Shown piece after piece: positions 8,435 to 17,627 of a stretch of 53,407 nucleotides of DNA (its first letter is position 1; every line of letters begins with the position of its first letter). The DNA is taken from assembly GCA_017958225.1 (NCBI GenBank), contig JAGDDD010000041.1, positions 1 to 53,407 of the forward strand, in the 5' to 3' direction. A model generated the notes under the pieces. The model did not search any database and had not been told where the DNA came from. It saw only the letters and a list, made by a program, of their open reading frames with translations. The DNA is from Alphaproteobacteria bacterium. GTDB taxonomy: Bacteria; Pseudomonadota; Alphaproteobacteria; CAAHEQ01; UBA3637. Both the position numbers and the translations under genes were made by a program.

Positions 8435-9439
8435 TTACTCTCGACTATAAACCGACAAAGATTTTTCAGCACGTTGCAGCATGGAGTCTATGGTATCGTC
8501 CTTGCTTTGCAGAACAGCCTTACCAAACAAGATTTTTTGTTTGCTGGACATTTCCTGTAATTTCAAATACAGGCGATCGGCCACAACCGACAGATTATCA
8601 TAAGGCGTTTCCGGCAACAACAGGGCAAACTCCACATCGTCAATACGCCCGAGGATATCCATTTCGCGTATGCAAAGTTGGCAAGCCTTGATGACCTGTT
8701 TAATGGCTTGCTCGCCCGTTTCAAAATCTTGATCTTGCCCCAACAAGCGCAGATAATCCAGTTTCAGCACCAGTAAGGACAAATGGCGGCCATAACGCAC
8801 AGCGCGTCGCACTTCTTGCTCGGCCACATTCATAAAGGCGGTGCGTTTCAACACGCCCGTCAGCACATCCACCGACGTTATGTGCTGTATTTTCTGTTCC
8901 AACTGCTTGCGTTTGGACACGTCAAAGCCGACCGCGCGTATTTCCGTCAATTCATTGTTGGGGCTATACATCAGCCGATACGTCCACGATACCCAGACAG
9001 GTGTGTTATCTTTGCGACGGTTGGGCAAATCTACATTGATGTATAACTTGGGATTGGCGACGATTTTTTGCACTAAGTCCGGCTCGTTGGCACGTTTGCG
9101 TTCGGGAATAGGCAGAATCGTTTCCTGAAGTGTGTGGCCGACCATCTCATCGTGGGTATAGCCAAAGAACGATTCGGCGTGGTCGTTGGTGTAAGTAATC
9201 ACACCCTTGGGATCAAAGGCCACAATCAGGCTGTCGCCGGTCGGAGCCGCCAGGTCGTCAATAATATCCTCGGAGGTCAAATGCTCGATGGTCTGCATCT
9301 TCTCGGCCAATTCCTGCCCGATATCTTTTAATGTCTTGCTCGTCTTTTTATAGCGCAGATATGTGTGCCACCAGCCCAGTATAACAAGCAGAACCAGGGC
9401 GCTCGACAGTATTAAAGGCAAATACGTTTCTATAAACAT
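8435..9439 (-). CDS. Membrane-anchored PAS and degenerate GGDEF protein
   Basis: A 334-residue protein: one membrane segment (about 6-26), a linker helix, a PAS domain (about 65-180, ending in [12 protein letters not shown]), then a GGDEF-type domain (about 188-334). The diguanylate cyclase signature reads DDVEF at 267-271, not GGDEF or GGEEF, so cyclase activity is unlikely. REMD at 258-261 sits exactly five residues before it, the position of the RxxD inhibitory site that binds cyclic di-GMP. A receptor role is therefore plausible. GGAG precedes the chosen ATG; 38 upstream in-frame codons are rejected. Confidence 0.85.
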   Translation of the reverse strand: MFIETYLPLILSSALVLLVILGWWHTYLRYKKTSKTLKDIGQELAEKMQTIEHLTSEDIIDDLAAPTGDSLIVAFDPKGVITYTNDHAESFFGYTHDEMVGHTLQETILPIPERKRANEPDLVQKIVANPKLYINVDLPNRRKDNTPVWVSWTYRLMYSPNNELTEIRAVGFDVSKRKQLEQKIQHITSVDVLTGVLKRTAFMNVAEQEVRRAVRYGRHLSLLVLKLDYLRLLGQDQDFETGEQAIKQVIKACQLCIREMDILGRIDDVEFALLLPETPYDNLSVVADRLYLKLQEMSSKQKILFGKAVLQSKDDTIDSMLQRAEKSLSVYSRE

Positions 9440-9461
9440 TTTATTCTCCGACTTTTTATTG

Positions 9462-9491
9462 ATTACAAAAGAACGAAGTTTTACGCAACAA
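9462..9491 (-). promoter_or_regulatory. Possible promoter of the PAS/GGDEF operon
   Basis: Minus strand TTGTTG, 18-base spacer, TGTAAT. The predicted start gives a leader of roughly 15 bases containing GGAG. Confidence 0.4.
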
Positions 9492-9551
9492 GAAATTATT
9501 GACATTTTTCTTTTTTTGGTCCATTTTCTTACAAAGCGTTTGAAGGCCGAC

Positions 9552-10985
9552 ATGACACTGAAAGATGTAACAAAAACAATTGAAAAAGCCTATCCGTATG
9601 GGTTTGATACACCCGTAGCGACGGATACGGTGCCTGTGGGTTTGTCGGCTGATATTATTCGTCAGATTTCCGCCATTAAAGGCGAGCCACAATGGCTGTT
9701 AGATTTTCGTCTGAAAGCCTTTGAACATTGGCAGGGGATGAAGGAGCCTCATTGGGGAAAGGTTAAATACGCGCCGATTGATTATCAAAAGATTTGTTAT
9801 TATGCCGCCCCGAAAGCCGCGCCTAAATCGTTGGATGAAGTTGATCCAGCTGTTTTGGCCACCTATGAAAAGTTGGGGATTCCCGTGCGTGAGCAAAAAG
9901 CCTTGCAAGGTATTGTGGCGGTGGATGCGGTGTTTGACAGTGTGTCGGTCGCAACAACCTATCAAGAATCTTTGGCGCAAAAGGGCATTATCTTTTGTTC
10001 GTTTTCTCAAGCGGTCAAAAAATATCCGGACCTGGTCAAGCAATATTTGGGCTCGGTTGTGCCCTATACAGATAACTTTTTTGCCTGTTTAAACAGTGCG
10101 GTTTTTTCGGATGGCTCGTTTGTCTATATTCCCAAAGGCGTGCGCTGCCCGATGGAATTGTCCAGTTATTTTCGCATAAATGCGCGTAATTTCGGCCAGT
10201 TTGAGCGCACCCTGATTGTATGCGAAGAAGACGCCTATGTCAGTTATTTGGAAGGTTGCACCGCTCCGCAACGCGATGAAAATCAACTGCATGCGGCGAT
10301 TGTGGAAATTGTGGTAAAAGACAGGGGCGAGGTCAAGTATTCCACCGTGCAAAACTGGTATCCGGGCGATGAGACGGGCAAGGGCGGTATTTATAACTTT
10401 GTGACCAAAAGAGGTATTTGCCACACAGCGGCTAAACTGTCATGGACACAGGTAGAGACCGGCTCGGCGATTACATGGAAATATCCCAGCTGTATTTTAA
10501 AAGGCGATGATGCCGTCGGCGTCTTTTATTCTGTGGCACTAACCAATCATTATCAGCAGGCGGACACGGGCACCAAGATGATTCACCTGGGCAAGCGGAC
10601 GTCTTCTACCATTATTTCCAAAGGTATTTCGGCCGGCCATGCGCAACAGACTTATCGCGGGTTGGTGAAAATCGCGCCTCACGCCGAAGGCGCCCGCAAT
10701 TTTTCGCGTTGCGACAGTTTGCTCATCGGGCAACAATGTGGCGCGCATACGGTGCCTGTTTTACAAAATCAAAATCCGACAGCGCAGTTGGAGCACGAAG
10801 CTTCAACCAGTAAAATCAGCGAAGAACAACTGTTCTATTGTCAACAGCGCGGCTTGTCGGAAGAAGAGGCGGTGGCCTTGGTGGTCAATGGTTTCTGTAA
10901 AGAAGTTATGCAACAGTTGCCCTTGGAGTTTGCGATTGAAGCGTCGCGCCTTATTGGTGTCAATTTGGAAGGAAGTGTAGGATAA
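9552..10985 (+). CDS. sufB: Fe-S scaffold subunit SufB
   Basis: SufB is the scaffold on which the SufBCD complex assembles iron-sulfur clusters in the cytoplasm. Length 477 fits. Clear family stretches: [52 protein letters not shown] and [19 protein letters not shown], covering the Cys and Glu positions needed for assembly. The frame is open 63 codons upstream across the divergent promoter; the ATG at 9552 matches the family. A TTGACA at 9499-9504 is a candidate -35, but I see no good -10. No IscR-type regulator gene is adjacent. Confidence 0.96.
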   Translation: MTLKDVTKTIEKAYPYGFDTPVATDTVPVGLSADIIRQISAIKGEPQWLLDFRLKAFEHWQGMKEPHWGKVKYAPIDYQKICYYAAPKAAPKSLDEVDPAVLATYEKLGIPVREQKALQGIVAVDAVFDSVSVATTYQESLAQKGIIFCSFSQAVKKYPDLVKQYLGSVVPYTDNFFACLNSAVFSDGSFVYIPKGVRCPMELSSYFRINARNFGQFERTLIVCEEDAYVSYLEGCTAPQRDENQLHAAIVEIVVKDRGEVKYSTVQNWYPGDETGKGGIYNFVTKRGICHTAAKLSWTQVETGSAITWKYPSCILKGDDAVGVFYSVALTNHYQQADTGTKMIHLGKRTSSTIISKGISAGHAQQTYRGLVKIAPHAEGARNFSRCDSLLIGQQCGAHTVPVLQNQNPTAQLEHEASTSKISEEQLFYCQQRGLSEEEAVALVVNGFCKEVMQQLPLEFAIEASRLIGVNLEGSVG

Positions 10986-11719
10986 TGCTGGATATTGTTG
11001 ATTTATATGCCCGTGTGGAGCAAAAAGAAATCTTAAAGGGGCTGTCTTTACGTATTAAAGAAGGCGAAGTCCATGCGATTATGGGGCCCAACGGGTCGGG
11101 CAAAAGCACGTTAGCGCAGGTGTTGGCAGGGCATCCGGCCTATCAGGTCACGCAAGGGCAGGTGCAATTTTGTGGCAAAGATTTGCTGAAAATGTCCGTT
11201 TCGGAAAGAGCGTGCCAAGGTCTGTTTTTAGGCTTTCAATATCCGGTAGAATTATCGGGTGTGCCTTATGCGACCTTTTTGAAACAATCGTTGGCAGCTT
11301 ATCGAAAAGCCAGAGGACAAGAGCCGTTGGACGCACCGTCTTTTATTCGCTATTTGAAGTTGCGTGCGCAGGCGGTCGGCGTGTCGGATGAAATGTTAAA
11401 ACGCCCCGTCAATGTCGGTTTTTCCGGTGGCGAAAAGAAAAGGTTAGAGGTCTTGCAAATGGCGGTGTTAGAGCCGAAATTGTGCATCTTGGATGAGTTG
11501 GATTCGGGCTTGGATATTGACGCTTTGCGGCAATTGTCCGAAGCGGTCAATGTGATGCGCGATGCGCACAGAAGTTTCTTGCTGATTACGCACTATGATC
11601 GCTTGTTGCAATATATTCAGCCGGATGTTGTTCATGTGATGAAGGATGGCAAGATTATCGAATCCGGAGATAAAACCTTGGCTCAAAAATTGGAAGAAAA
11701 AGGGTATGCCGATTATTAA
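10985..11719 (+). CDS. sufC: Fe-S assembly ATPase SufC
   Basis: SufC is the ABC-type ATPase that drives conformational change in SufBCD. Seen in the 244 residues: Walker A GPNGSGKST (about 34-42), signature FSGGEKKRLEVLQ, Walker B LCILDELDSGLDID with the Suf-typical DELDSGLD, and the switch His in LLITHYDRLL. There is no membrane domain, as expected. The start overlaps the sufB stop (TAATG), implying coupled translation. Confidence 0.97.
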   Translation: MLDIVDLYARVEQKEILKGLSLRIKEGEVHAIMGPNGSGKSTLAQVLAGHPAYQVTQGQVQFCGKDLLKMSVSERACQGLFLGFQYPVELSGVPYATFLKQSLAAYRKARGQEPLDAPSFIRYLKLRAQAVGVSDEMLKRPVNVGFSGGEKKRLEVLQMAVLEPKLCILDELDSGLDIDALRQLSEAVNVMRDAHRSFLLITHYDRLLQYIQPDVVHVMKDGKIIESGDKTLAQKLEEKGYADY

Positions 11720-12290
11720 AAAGTCTTTTGTCAATCTGGTGGAAGAAAGTCTGCATGTGCCTGCGCATACGCATATGCAGTTGTATTGCCTGCAAATGGG
11801 GAGCCGGGGACACTTGACCGTTTCATTGGACGGTGAGGGTGCGCGGGCCGATATACAGGTGGCTTATTTGTCGGATACGCAACATGCCAATGACTTTACA
11901 TGTGAAGTTTATCACAAGGCCTCTCAAACGATTTCTCATCAAAACATTGTCGGTGGGGCGGCACAGGCCGGACAGGCGCACATCAACAGTTTAATTCATA
12001 TTCAAGAAGGCGTGGCGCGTTGTGAAGGTTATCAGCAGCATAAAGGGCTTTTGCTGTCGCCGGACGCGTTGATTTCTTGCGTGCCGGAGCTCAACATTTA
12101 TGCGGAAGATGTGATTTGCACACATGGGTCGGCCATTGGCGCGTTGGATAAACTGGCCTTGTTTTATATGTGTTCGCGCGGTCTGTCCGAACAAGAGGCA
12201 AAAAAAATGTTGCTTTTAGGCTTTTTTGATATAGGCTTTGAAAAAGAGGCCTTACAACAAATAGAAAAGTGGGTAGAATCGTATGTATAA
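11706..12290 (+). CDS. sufD: Short SufD, core domain only
   Basis: SufD pairs with SufB in the scaffold. This protein has 194 residues, about half the length of E. coli SufD (423), and lacks the helical N-terminal domain and part of the beta helix. The C-terminal end is well kept: VICTHGSAIGALD includes the His that is important in E. coli SufD, and FYMCSRGLSEQEAKKMLLLGF follows. The start lies 14 bases inside sufC; longer in-frame extension into sufC gives no SufD-like sequence. It is an intact reading frame inside a tight operon, so it looks like a reduced but functional form rather than a pseudogene. Confidence 0.85.
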   Translation: MPIIKKSFVNLVEESLHVPAHTHMQLYCLQMGSRGHLTVSLDGEGARADIQVAYLSDTQHANDFTCEVYHKASQTISHQNIVGGAAQAGQAHINSLIHIQEGVARCEGYQQHKGLLLSPDALISCVPELNIYAEDVICTHGSAIGALDKLALFYMCSRGLSEQEAKKMLLLGFFDIGFEKEALQQIEKWVESYV

Positions 12291-13476
12291 AAGTGATTTC
12301 CCTATTTTTAAAACGCAGAAAAAACCATTTGTGTTCTTTGATACAGCCGCGTCGGCGCAAAAGCCTGCGGTGGTTATCAAGGCGATGTCCGAGATGTATA
12401 AAACCTGTTATGCCAATGTGCATCGCGGCCTGTATCGCCTGTCGGATGAAGCGTCGGCCGCCTTTGAGCAAGCCCGTCAAACGGTGGCGCAGTTCATCGG
12501 TGCGCAAAGCCAAGACATTATTTGGACGCGTGGCGCAACCGAATCTATCAATTTGGTGGCGCACAGTTTTGGACAGACACTGAAAGCCGGCGATGAGATC
12601 GTGTTGTCTGTAGCGGAACATCACTCCAATTTAGTGCCCTGGCAAGTGTTACGGGATCAAAAGGGTGTCGTTTTGAAGTTTGTGCCTGTTTTTCCGAATG
12701 GTTTGCCGGATATGAAAGTTTATGCGGGTAGCCTGACAAAGAAAACAAAACTGGTGGCGATGACCCATATGTCTAATGTGTTAGGCACAGTTTTCCCTGT
12801 GGAAGAGATGATTAAACAGGCCCACCAGGTCGGCGCCAAAGTGCTTATCGACGGCACGCAAAGTATTGTGCATAGGCCTGTCAATGTAGCGCGTATGGGC
12901 TGTGATTTCTTTGTCTTTTCCGGCCATAAGTTGTATGGGCCGACGGGCATTGGTGTGCTGTATGCACCGCATGCCTGGATGAATACCTTGCCGCCTTATC
13001 AGACCGGCGGGCAAATGATTAAAACGGTGACATTGGAAAAAACAACCTATGCCGAATCTCCTGCGCGATTTGAAGCCGGCACGCCGCCGATTGTGGAAGC
13101 GATCGGGCTGGCTAAGGCCATAGACTATGTCAAGTCTATTGGTTGGGATAAGATTCAAAAACACGAAGAGCGCATTTCTGCCTTGTTGATGCAGACTTTG
13201 GCCGATTGTCTTTTTGTGGAGCCTTTGGGTGCTTGGGCCGAAAAGAAAGGGCTTGTGGCCTTTAATATCAAAGGCGTGCATGCCTATGATGTCGGCACGT
13301 TTTTAGGCCTGTCGGGGCTGGCAGTGCGTGTCGGCTTGCACTGTGCAGAGCCTTTGGCGCAAGCGTTCCATGTGCCCGGTTCTGTGCGTATTTCGCTCGG
13401 TCTGTATAACGATGAAAAAGATATTCAAGCGTTAGCCGCTGCGTTGGCAAAATTGAAAAAGGTGTATGCTTTATGA
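12283..13476 (+). CDS. sufS: Cysteine desulfurase SufS
   Basis: SufS is a PLP enzyme that removes sulfur from cysteine and passes it to the SufBCD scaffold. In 397 residues: FDTAASAQKP at the start, RGATESINLVA, AEHHSNLVPW, DGTQS, the PLP Lys in FSGHKLYGPTGIG, and the catalytic Cys in RVGLHCAEP. No sufE or sufU sulfur-acceptor gene is in the operon. It overlaps sufD by 8 bases and the next gene by 4. Confidence 0.96.
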   Translation: MYKSDFPIFKTQKKPFVFFDTAASAQKPAVVIKAMSEMYKTCYANVHRGLYRLSDEASAAFEQARQTVAQFIGAQSQDIIWTRGATESINLVAHSFGQTLKAGDEIVLSVAEHHSNLVPWQVLRDQKGVVLKFVPVFPNGLPDMKVYAGSLTKKTKLVAMTHMSNVLGTVFPVEEMIKQAHQVGAKVLIDGTQSIVHRPVNVARMGCDFFVFSGHKLYGPTGIGVLYAPHAWMNTLPPYQTGGQMIKTVTLEKTTYAESPARFEAGTPPIVEAIGLAKAIDYVKSIGWDKIQKHEERISALLMQTLADCLFVEPLGAWAEKKGLVAFNIKGVHAYDVGTFLGLSGLAVRVGLHCAEPLAQAFHVPGSVRISLGLYNDEKDIQALAAALAKLKKVYAL

Positions 13477-13835
13477 CGGAAGAAGTCAAAGAGATTCAAG
13501 CTGAATTTGTCACGCCTTTGGCGAAGGGCGCGACGGTGGCTTCTCGTGAAACGCTAATAGAACGCATCAAGCAAATTCAAGATCCCGAATTGATGATAGA
13601 TATTTATAACTTGGGCTTGATTTATAAGTTAGATATTCACGACAATGGGGATGTGGATATTGATATGACTCTGACGTCGCCTATGTGCCCGTTGGCTGGG
13701 GAGATGCCCTATATGGTGGCGCATGCGGTGGGTACTGCCGAGGGCGTCGGTGTTGTGAAAGTGCGTTTGGTGTGGGAGCCGGCTTGGTCGTTGGACCGCC
13801 TAAGCGACGAAGTCAAATTAGCTTTGGGGATATAG
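13473..13835 (+). CDS. SufT/MIP18-type (DUF59) Fe-S assembly factor
   Basis: A 120-residue protein with the DUF59 pattern: IKQIQDPELMIDIYNLGLIY, then LTSPMCPLAGEMP with the conserved Cys, and VRLVWEPAWSLDRLSD near the end. Members act in maturation of Fe-S proteins and often close suf operons. ATGA overlap with sufS supports one transcript. The 3' end faces a convergent small membrane-protein gene seven bases away. Confidence 0.9.
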   Translation: MTEEVKEIQAEFVTPLAKGATVASRETLIERIKQIQDPELMIDIYNLGLIYKLDIHDNGDVDIDMTLTSPMCPLAGEMPYMVAHAVGTAEGVGVVKVRLVWEPAWSLDRLSDEVKLALGI

Positions 13836-13842
13836 CCGTTAT

Positions 13843-14100
13843 TTACAACTCTTTGAAATCAACATCTATGACTTTGTCTTGACCGCGTTTTTTGTGTGGC
13901 CGCATGGTCTTGGTTAAAGCGTCTTGCCAGGCTTTGAAAGTCTTTTTAAGTTGGTAGGAGTGCCAAGCGGATGATATGAAGAAGATGAGCAAAAGCACCA
14001 AAAAAATGGGCAAGGCTACATACCACACAATGCACAACAGCACAAAAATGCAGGCCAGTGTGACAGACAAAGAAAGTAAAAACAGTATGTTATTGAGCAT
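13843..14100 (-). CDS. Small membrane protein, unrecognised
   Basis: An 85-residue protein: two hydrophobic segments at about 3-25 and 27-44, which may form a hairpin, then a basic soluble tail ending VIDVDFKEL. AGAGG is well placed for the ATG at 14100 rather than for an ATG seven codons earlier. It lies 40 bases after the cREC gene on the same strand, and so is the last gene of the gpsA operon. I can assign no function. Confidence 0.7.
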   Translation of the reverse strand: MLNNILFLLSLSVTLACIFVLLCIVWYVALPIFLVLLLIFFISSAWHSYQLKKTFKAWQDALTKTMRPHKKRGQDKVIDVDFKEL

Positions 14101-14140
14101 GTTTTTTCCTCTATACGACAATATAGGTTATTCCATCAGA

Positions 14141-14455
14141 TTATTCAATAGGGCGTTTTGACGCCAGATAAGTTTCCAACAGATAGCGCAGTTTGGCACG
14201 ACCGGCCGGCGAATTGGAATGCACTTCAAAAGAGAAGTTTTCCGGTAAGAAGGCACCGTTCTTTTCCTTGTCCTGTTCAATCAGCCAATGCACAAAGGGC
14301 AGGGAATCTAACCCGTTGGCTAAATAAAAATCAAAAGAAATACACTCGGGGCATCCGTTGGTTTGCACCCAGCGAATCGCCTCGTCCGTTGTTCTGACGA
14401 CCGACCAGGTGGTGTCCGGCGCTTGACGCAGGTCATCCAAGAATAATTTTGCCAT
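14141..14455 (-). CDS. Receiver-like protein of the cyclic-phosphate processing (cREC) type
   Basis: A 104-residue protein with KLFLDDLR at the start, RTTDEAI, ISFDFYLANG in the position of the family's acidic motif, and the diagnostic FEVHSNSPAGRAKL. This matches the stand-alone receiver-like domain proposed to act on cyclic phosphates. The usual LDHDLG is altered to SFDFYLA, so the active-site acids may differ. Its ATG follows the gpsA stop codon with no gap, so translation is probably coupled. Confidence 0.75.
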   Translation of the reverse strand: MAKLFLDDLRQAPDTTWSVVRTTDEAIRWVQTNGCPECISFDFYLANGLDSLPFVHWLIEQDKEKNGAFLPENFSFEVHSNSPAGRAKLRYLLETYLASKRPIE

Positions 14456-15451
14456 TTATATACCTTCGTCTTTCAAGGGGCGCGTCAGCAATTCTTGCAT
14501 AGCGTCAGGAATAGAAAGGCCCTCAAACAAAATCTGATAAACTGCCGTGCAGATGGGCATTTCAATATTCAACTCTTTGGCGCGTTTTAACACAGCCGGC
14601 GCGGTATGAATACCTTCCACGGTCTTTGTGTTCTCGGCTAGCAATTCTTTGGCAGATAGGCGTTGTCCAACCTCAAAACCAAACGAAAAGTTACGCGATT
14701 GCGTGCAGGTGGCGGTCAAAATCAAATCGCCCAAGCCGCACATACCAATCATGGTGCGCAAATGTCCGTTTAACGCTTTGGCCAGACGAGTCATTTCGTT
14801 GAGGCCACGTGTAATCAAGGCAGCACGGGCATCATCACCGAATCCGGCACCTTCAACAATACCGGAAGCAATCGCCATGACGTTTTTCAAACTCCCCCCG
14901 ATTTGCGGAGAGATAATGTCCGCTGTTGTATAGGGGCGGAAAGTGCGTGTGCTCATCATTTTGGACAAGGTGTCCGCCGTTTCCTTTTCGGCGCAAGCAA
15001 TAGTAACGGCTGTCGGTTTGCCTAAGGCCACTTCGCGGGCAAAGGACGGACCGGCTAAAATCGCCAAGCGCACACCCGGCACAATCTGCTGGGCCACTTC
15101 GCTGAGCAACAGACCTGTATCTGTTTCAATACCTTTAGCGCATAAAATTAGGCAATTTTCCTTGCGGACAAAGGGCTTCATTTGCTCTAACACAGAACGC
15201 GTATGCTGGGCAGAGACGGTCATCAGCACAAACTCGGCCTGTTGTAAAACGTCTTGCAGGCTGTCCGTTGCTTTAATCGCTTCGGGCAAAGGAATCTCCG
15301 GCAAGAATCGTTCATTGATTCCCCGTTGATTGATGGACGCAACCACATCCGGTTCGCGTGCCCAACAAATAACGTGGTTGCCTGCGCGTGCAGCTGTCAA
15401 AGCCAGCGCTGTTCCCCAAATACCTGTTCCAATAACACCAATAGTTGCCAT
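14456..15451 (-). CDS. gpsA: Glycerol-3-phosphate dehydrogenase [NAD(P)+]
   Basis: GpsA reduces dihydroxyacetone phosphate to sn-glycerol 3-phosphate, the backbone for membrane lipids. The 331 residues show the nucleotide fold GVIGTGIWGTALA, AGPSFAREVALGKPTAV, the catalytic Lys region GGSLKNVMAIASGIVEG, and GLGDLILTATCTQSRN. AGGAGG seven bases before the ATG at 15451 settles the start. First gene of a three-gene operon with the cREC and small membrane proteins. Confidence 0.97.
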   Translation of the reverse strand: MATIGVIGTGIWGTALALTAARAGNHVICWAREPDVVASINQRGINERFLPEIPLPEAIKATDSLQDVLQQAEFVLMTVSAQHTRSVLEQMKPFVRKENCLILCAKGIETDTGLLLSEVAQQIVPGVRLAILAGPSFAREVALGKPTAVTIACAEKETADTLSKMMSTRTFRPYTTADIISPQIGGSLKNVMAIASGIVEGAGFGDDARAALITRGLNEMTRLAKALNGHLRTMIGMCGLGDLILTATCTQSRNFSFGFEVGQRLSAKELLAENTKTVEGIHTAPAVLKRAKELNIEMPICTAVYQILFEGLSIPDAMQELLTRPLKDEGI

Positions 15452-15507
15452 GGTTTTACCTCCTGATATGATACTAACATAATGCAAAAGAAAAAAAAAG
15501 ACAATAC

Positions 15508-15538
15508 TTGCTAATTGTTCTTTTTTTGTTATTATATA
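15508..15538 (+). promoter_or_regulatory. Possible promoter of lgt
   Basis: TTGCTA, then TATATA with a 19-base spacer, which is longer than ideal. It lies in an A/T-rich gap before the lgt ribosome binding site. Confidence 0.4.
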
Positions 15539-15560
15539 GTTTCAAAATAGAGGAGTGTTT

Positions 15561-16391
15561 ATGTATTCTGGAATTGTGTTACCACCTTTTGATCCCGTCG
15601 TGTTTCAGATTGGCTCGCTGGCGGTCCGTTGGTATTCTTTGGCCTATATCGTCGGTTTTATCTTGGCGTTATGCTTGGTCAGGCAAATGACCAGGTGTCG
15701 CATGCCCTGTTTGAACAAGGCCTTGTTGGATGATTTGCTGTTTTATTCGGTGTTGGGTGTTGTTGTCGGTGGTCGGTTAGGCTATGTGCTCTTTTATAAT
15801 TTTTCCTACTACGCGCAAAACTTTTGGGAAATATTTAAAGTATGGCAGGGCGGTATGGCCTTTCATGGCGGCTTGCTCGGTATGATTGTGGTCACTGTGT
15901 GGTTTGCGCGCAAGCACCGGATTCCTGTGCTTATTTTGTCCGATATTTTGGTGACGGTGGCGCCGATAGGCTTGCTGTTAGGTCGCTTGGCGAACTTTAT
16001 TAATGGGGAATTGTTCGGGCGTGTGACCAACGCTGTTCCTTGGGCGATGATTTTTCCGACAGATCCGTTGCTGTTGCCGCGCCATCCCAGCCAATTGTAT
16101 GAAGCGTTGGGCGAGGGCGTGTTCTTGCTCCTGTTGCTTAATATTTTGTGGTGGAAAAGTAAGGGTTGTCAAAAACATCCCGGCATTATCACGGGTTTAT
16201 TTTTTATGGTGTATGCGGCGTTGCGTTTTGGTATAGAATATTTCCGTGCGCCCGATGCGCAAATCGGTTTTATTTATGCGTTATCTTTGGGCCAGTGGTT
16301 GTGCCTGCCGATGTTGGTCGGTGGTGCGATTATCCTTGCCTACGGTGTGCGCCGAACCATCAGTAAATCTTGGGAGGTCAAGGTCAGATGA
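15561..16391 (+). CDS. lgt: Prolipoprotein diacylglyceryl transferase
   Basis: Lgt transfers diacylglycerol from phosphatidylglycerol to the lipobox Cys of prolipoproteins at the inner membrane. The 276 residues have seven or so membrane segments, with WYSLAYIVGF, VVGGRLGYVLFYN, HGGLLG, the Lgt signature GRLANFINGELFGR, and FGIEYFR. A GTG six bases upstream is not used, because it overlaps the AGGAG that serves the ATG at 15561. Several lipoproteins in this window (Cys-anchored hydrolase, MltA, the GGT homologue) are its likely substrates. Confidence 0.97.
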   Translation: MYSGIVLPPFDPVVFQIGSLAVRWYSLAYIVGFILALCLVRQMTRCRMPCLNKALLDDLLFYSVLGVVVGGRLGYVLFYNFSYYAQNFWEIFKVWQGGMAFHGGLLGMIVVTVWFARKHRIPVLILSDILVTVAPIGLLLGRLANFINGELFGRVTNAVPWAMIFPTDPLLLPRHPSQLYEALGEGVFLLLLLNILWWKSKGCQKHPGIITGLFFMVYAALRFGIEYFRAPDAQIGFIYALSLGQWLCLPMLVGGAIILAYGVRRTISKSWEVKVR

Positions 16392-16999
16392 ACGACAAAA
16401 AAACTTTTTGGGGACGTTGTATGCGCCTGTTGCGCTATAAGTTGGTTATTCCCCTCAAGCGCAGCCAGGAAAGCATAGATTATATTGCGCGTGGTGTGTC
16501 TGTCGGTTTGGCGTGGGCCATGACGCCATTGGTGGGCATCCAGATGACGACGGTGTTACTGACCTGGATTGTGGGCAAGTTCTTCAAATGGCGATTTTCG
16601 TTAGTGAGTGCGTGCGCCTGGACCTGGGTCACTAATGTTGTGACGATGTGGCCTATTTATTATGTCTTTTATGTAACGGGTAAGTTGTTGATGGGGCAGG
16701 TGCACAGTATCAATGCCTATACGACCTTTTTACAGGCAGCGAAAGAGGCCTTTTCGGAGAATACATCTTTCTGGGAAATCGGTCGCTCCATTATGATATT
16801 TATGAAACTGTTGTTGCAAGATTGGGGCATCGCTATGGCTGTGGGTTGTTTGCCCTGGTTAGTGGCGTCGGCCTGGTTAGGCTATGTGTTGAGTTATCGT
16901 TGGTTGTCGGCTCATCGCGCCAAGACCCAAAACAGAGAGGAAAGACGCGCTTATTGGCGGGCTCGTTTGGCGCGTAAGGGAAAACGTAAAGGTAAATAA
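16388..16999 (+). CDS. DUF2062 membrane protein
   Basis: A 203-residue protein with a basic N-terminus, membrane segments around residues 40-60, 72-95 and 140-170, and the DUF2062 pattern (GVSVGLAWAMTPLVGIQM, then WVTNVVTMWPIYY). It ends in a very basic tail, RRAYWRARLARKGKRKGK. Function unknown. ATGA overlap with lgt and direct abutment with pgeF show one operon. Confidence 0.85.
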   Translation: MNDKKTFWGRCMRLLRYKLVIPLKRSQESIDYIARGVSVGLAWAMTPLVGIQMTTVLLTWIVGKFFKWRFSLVSACAWTWVTNVVTMWPIYYVFYVTGKLLMGQVHSINAYTTFLQAAKEAFSENTSFWEIGRSIMIFMKLLLQDWGIAMAVGCLPWLVASAWLGYVLSYRWLSAHRAKTQNREERRAYWRARLARKGKRKGK

Positions 17000-17626
17000 A
17001 TGGAGCAGAGTTCTCTTTTACAAGCTCTTCCCAGTATCACGCATGGTTTTTATGGGCGCGCTGATACGCCTTTAGTCAAAGAGCCCGTGATTGTTAAACA
17101 GATTCACTCGGCGCGTGTTTTAACAGTGACCGGACCATGCCCAGATGCGTGCGCAGATGCTTTGGTAACCAAGACGCCGGGCGTCAATTTAGCTATCAAA
17201 ACAGGCGATTGTGTGCCGGTGCTGTTTGCCGATCCTAAAAATCATATTATCGGCGCGGCACATGCCGGTTGGCGCGGTGCGCTGGCGGGCGTTGTGGAGA
17301 CAACATTGTTGGCGATGGTGCGTTTAGGCGCTGATATCGAAGAGGTCGTGGCGGCTATTGGCCCTTGTATTCACAAAGAACATTACCAAGTCTCACCCGA
17401 TTTTCAGGCACAATTTTCTGCAGATGTGCAAGGATTTTTCAGCACTTTTCCCGACGGCCTTCATTTTGATTTGCCCTCTTATGTGGCGCATCGTTTGAAA
17501 GAAGCGGGGGTCAAAGCGGTAGATGTGCTGCCGATCGATACCTACACGGATCGGCGTTTTTACAGTTATCGCGCACAGCCGCAAGAAAAAGGGCGGCAGT
17601 TATCGTGTATTTGTTTGTGTCCGTAA
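17000..17626 (+). CDS. pgeF: Peptidoglycan editing factor / YfiH-family protein PgeF
   Basis: A copper/zinc-dependent family once annotated as laccase; members act on purine nucleosides or remove wrong residues from peptidoglycan precursors. Metal ligands are present in order: His in KQIHSARV, Cys in TGDCVPVL, His in AAHAGWRG. IGPCI and FYSYR complete the pattern. At 208 residues it is somewhat shorter than the usual 230-250, mainly at the N-terminus. It starts directly after the DUF2062 stop. Confidence 0.92.
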   Translation: MEQSSLLQALPSITHGFYGRADTPLVKEPVIVKQIHSARVLTVTGPCPDACADALVTKTPGVNLAIKTGDCVPVLFADPKNHIIGAAHAGWRGALAGVVETTLLAMVRLGADIEEVVAAIGPCIHKEHYQVSPDFQAQFSADVQGFFSTFPDGLHFDLPSYVAHRLKEAGVKAVDVLPIDTYTDRRFYSYRAQPQEKGRQLSCICLCP

Positions 17627-17627
17627 A

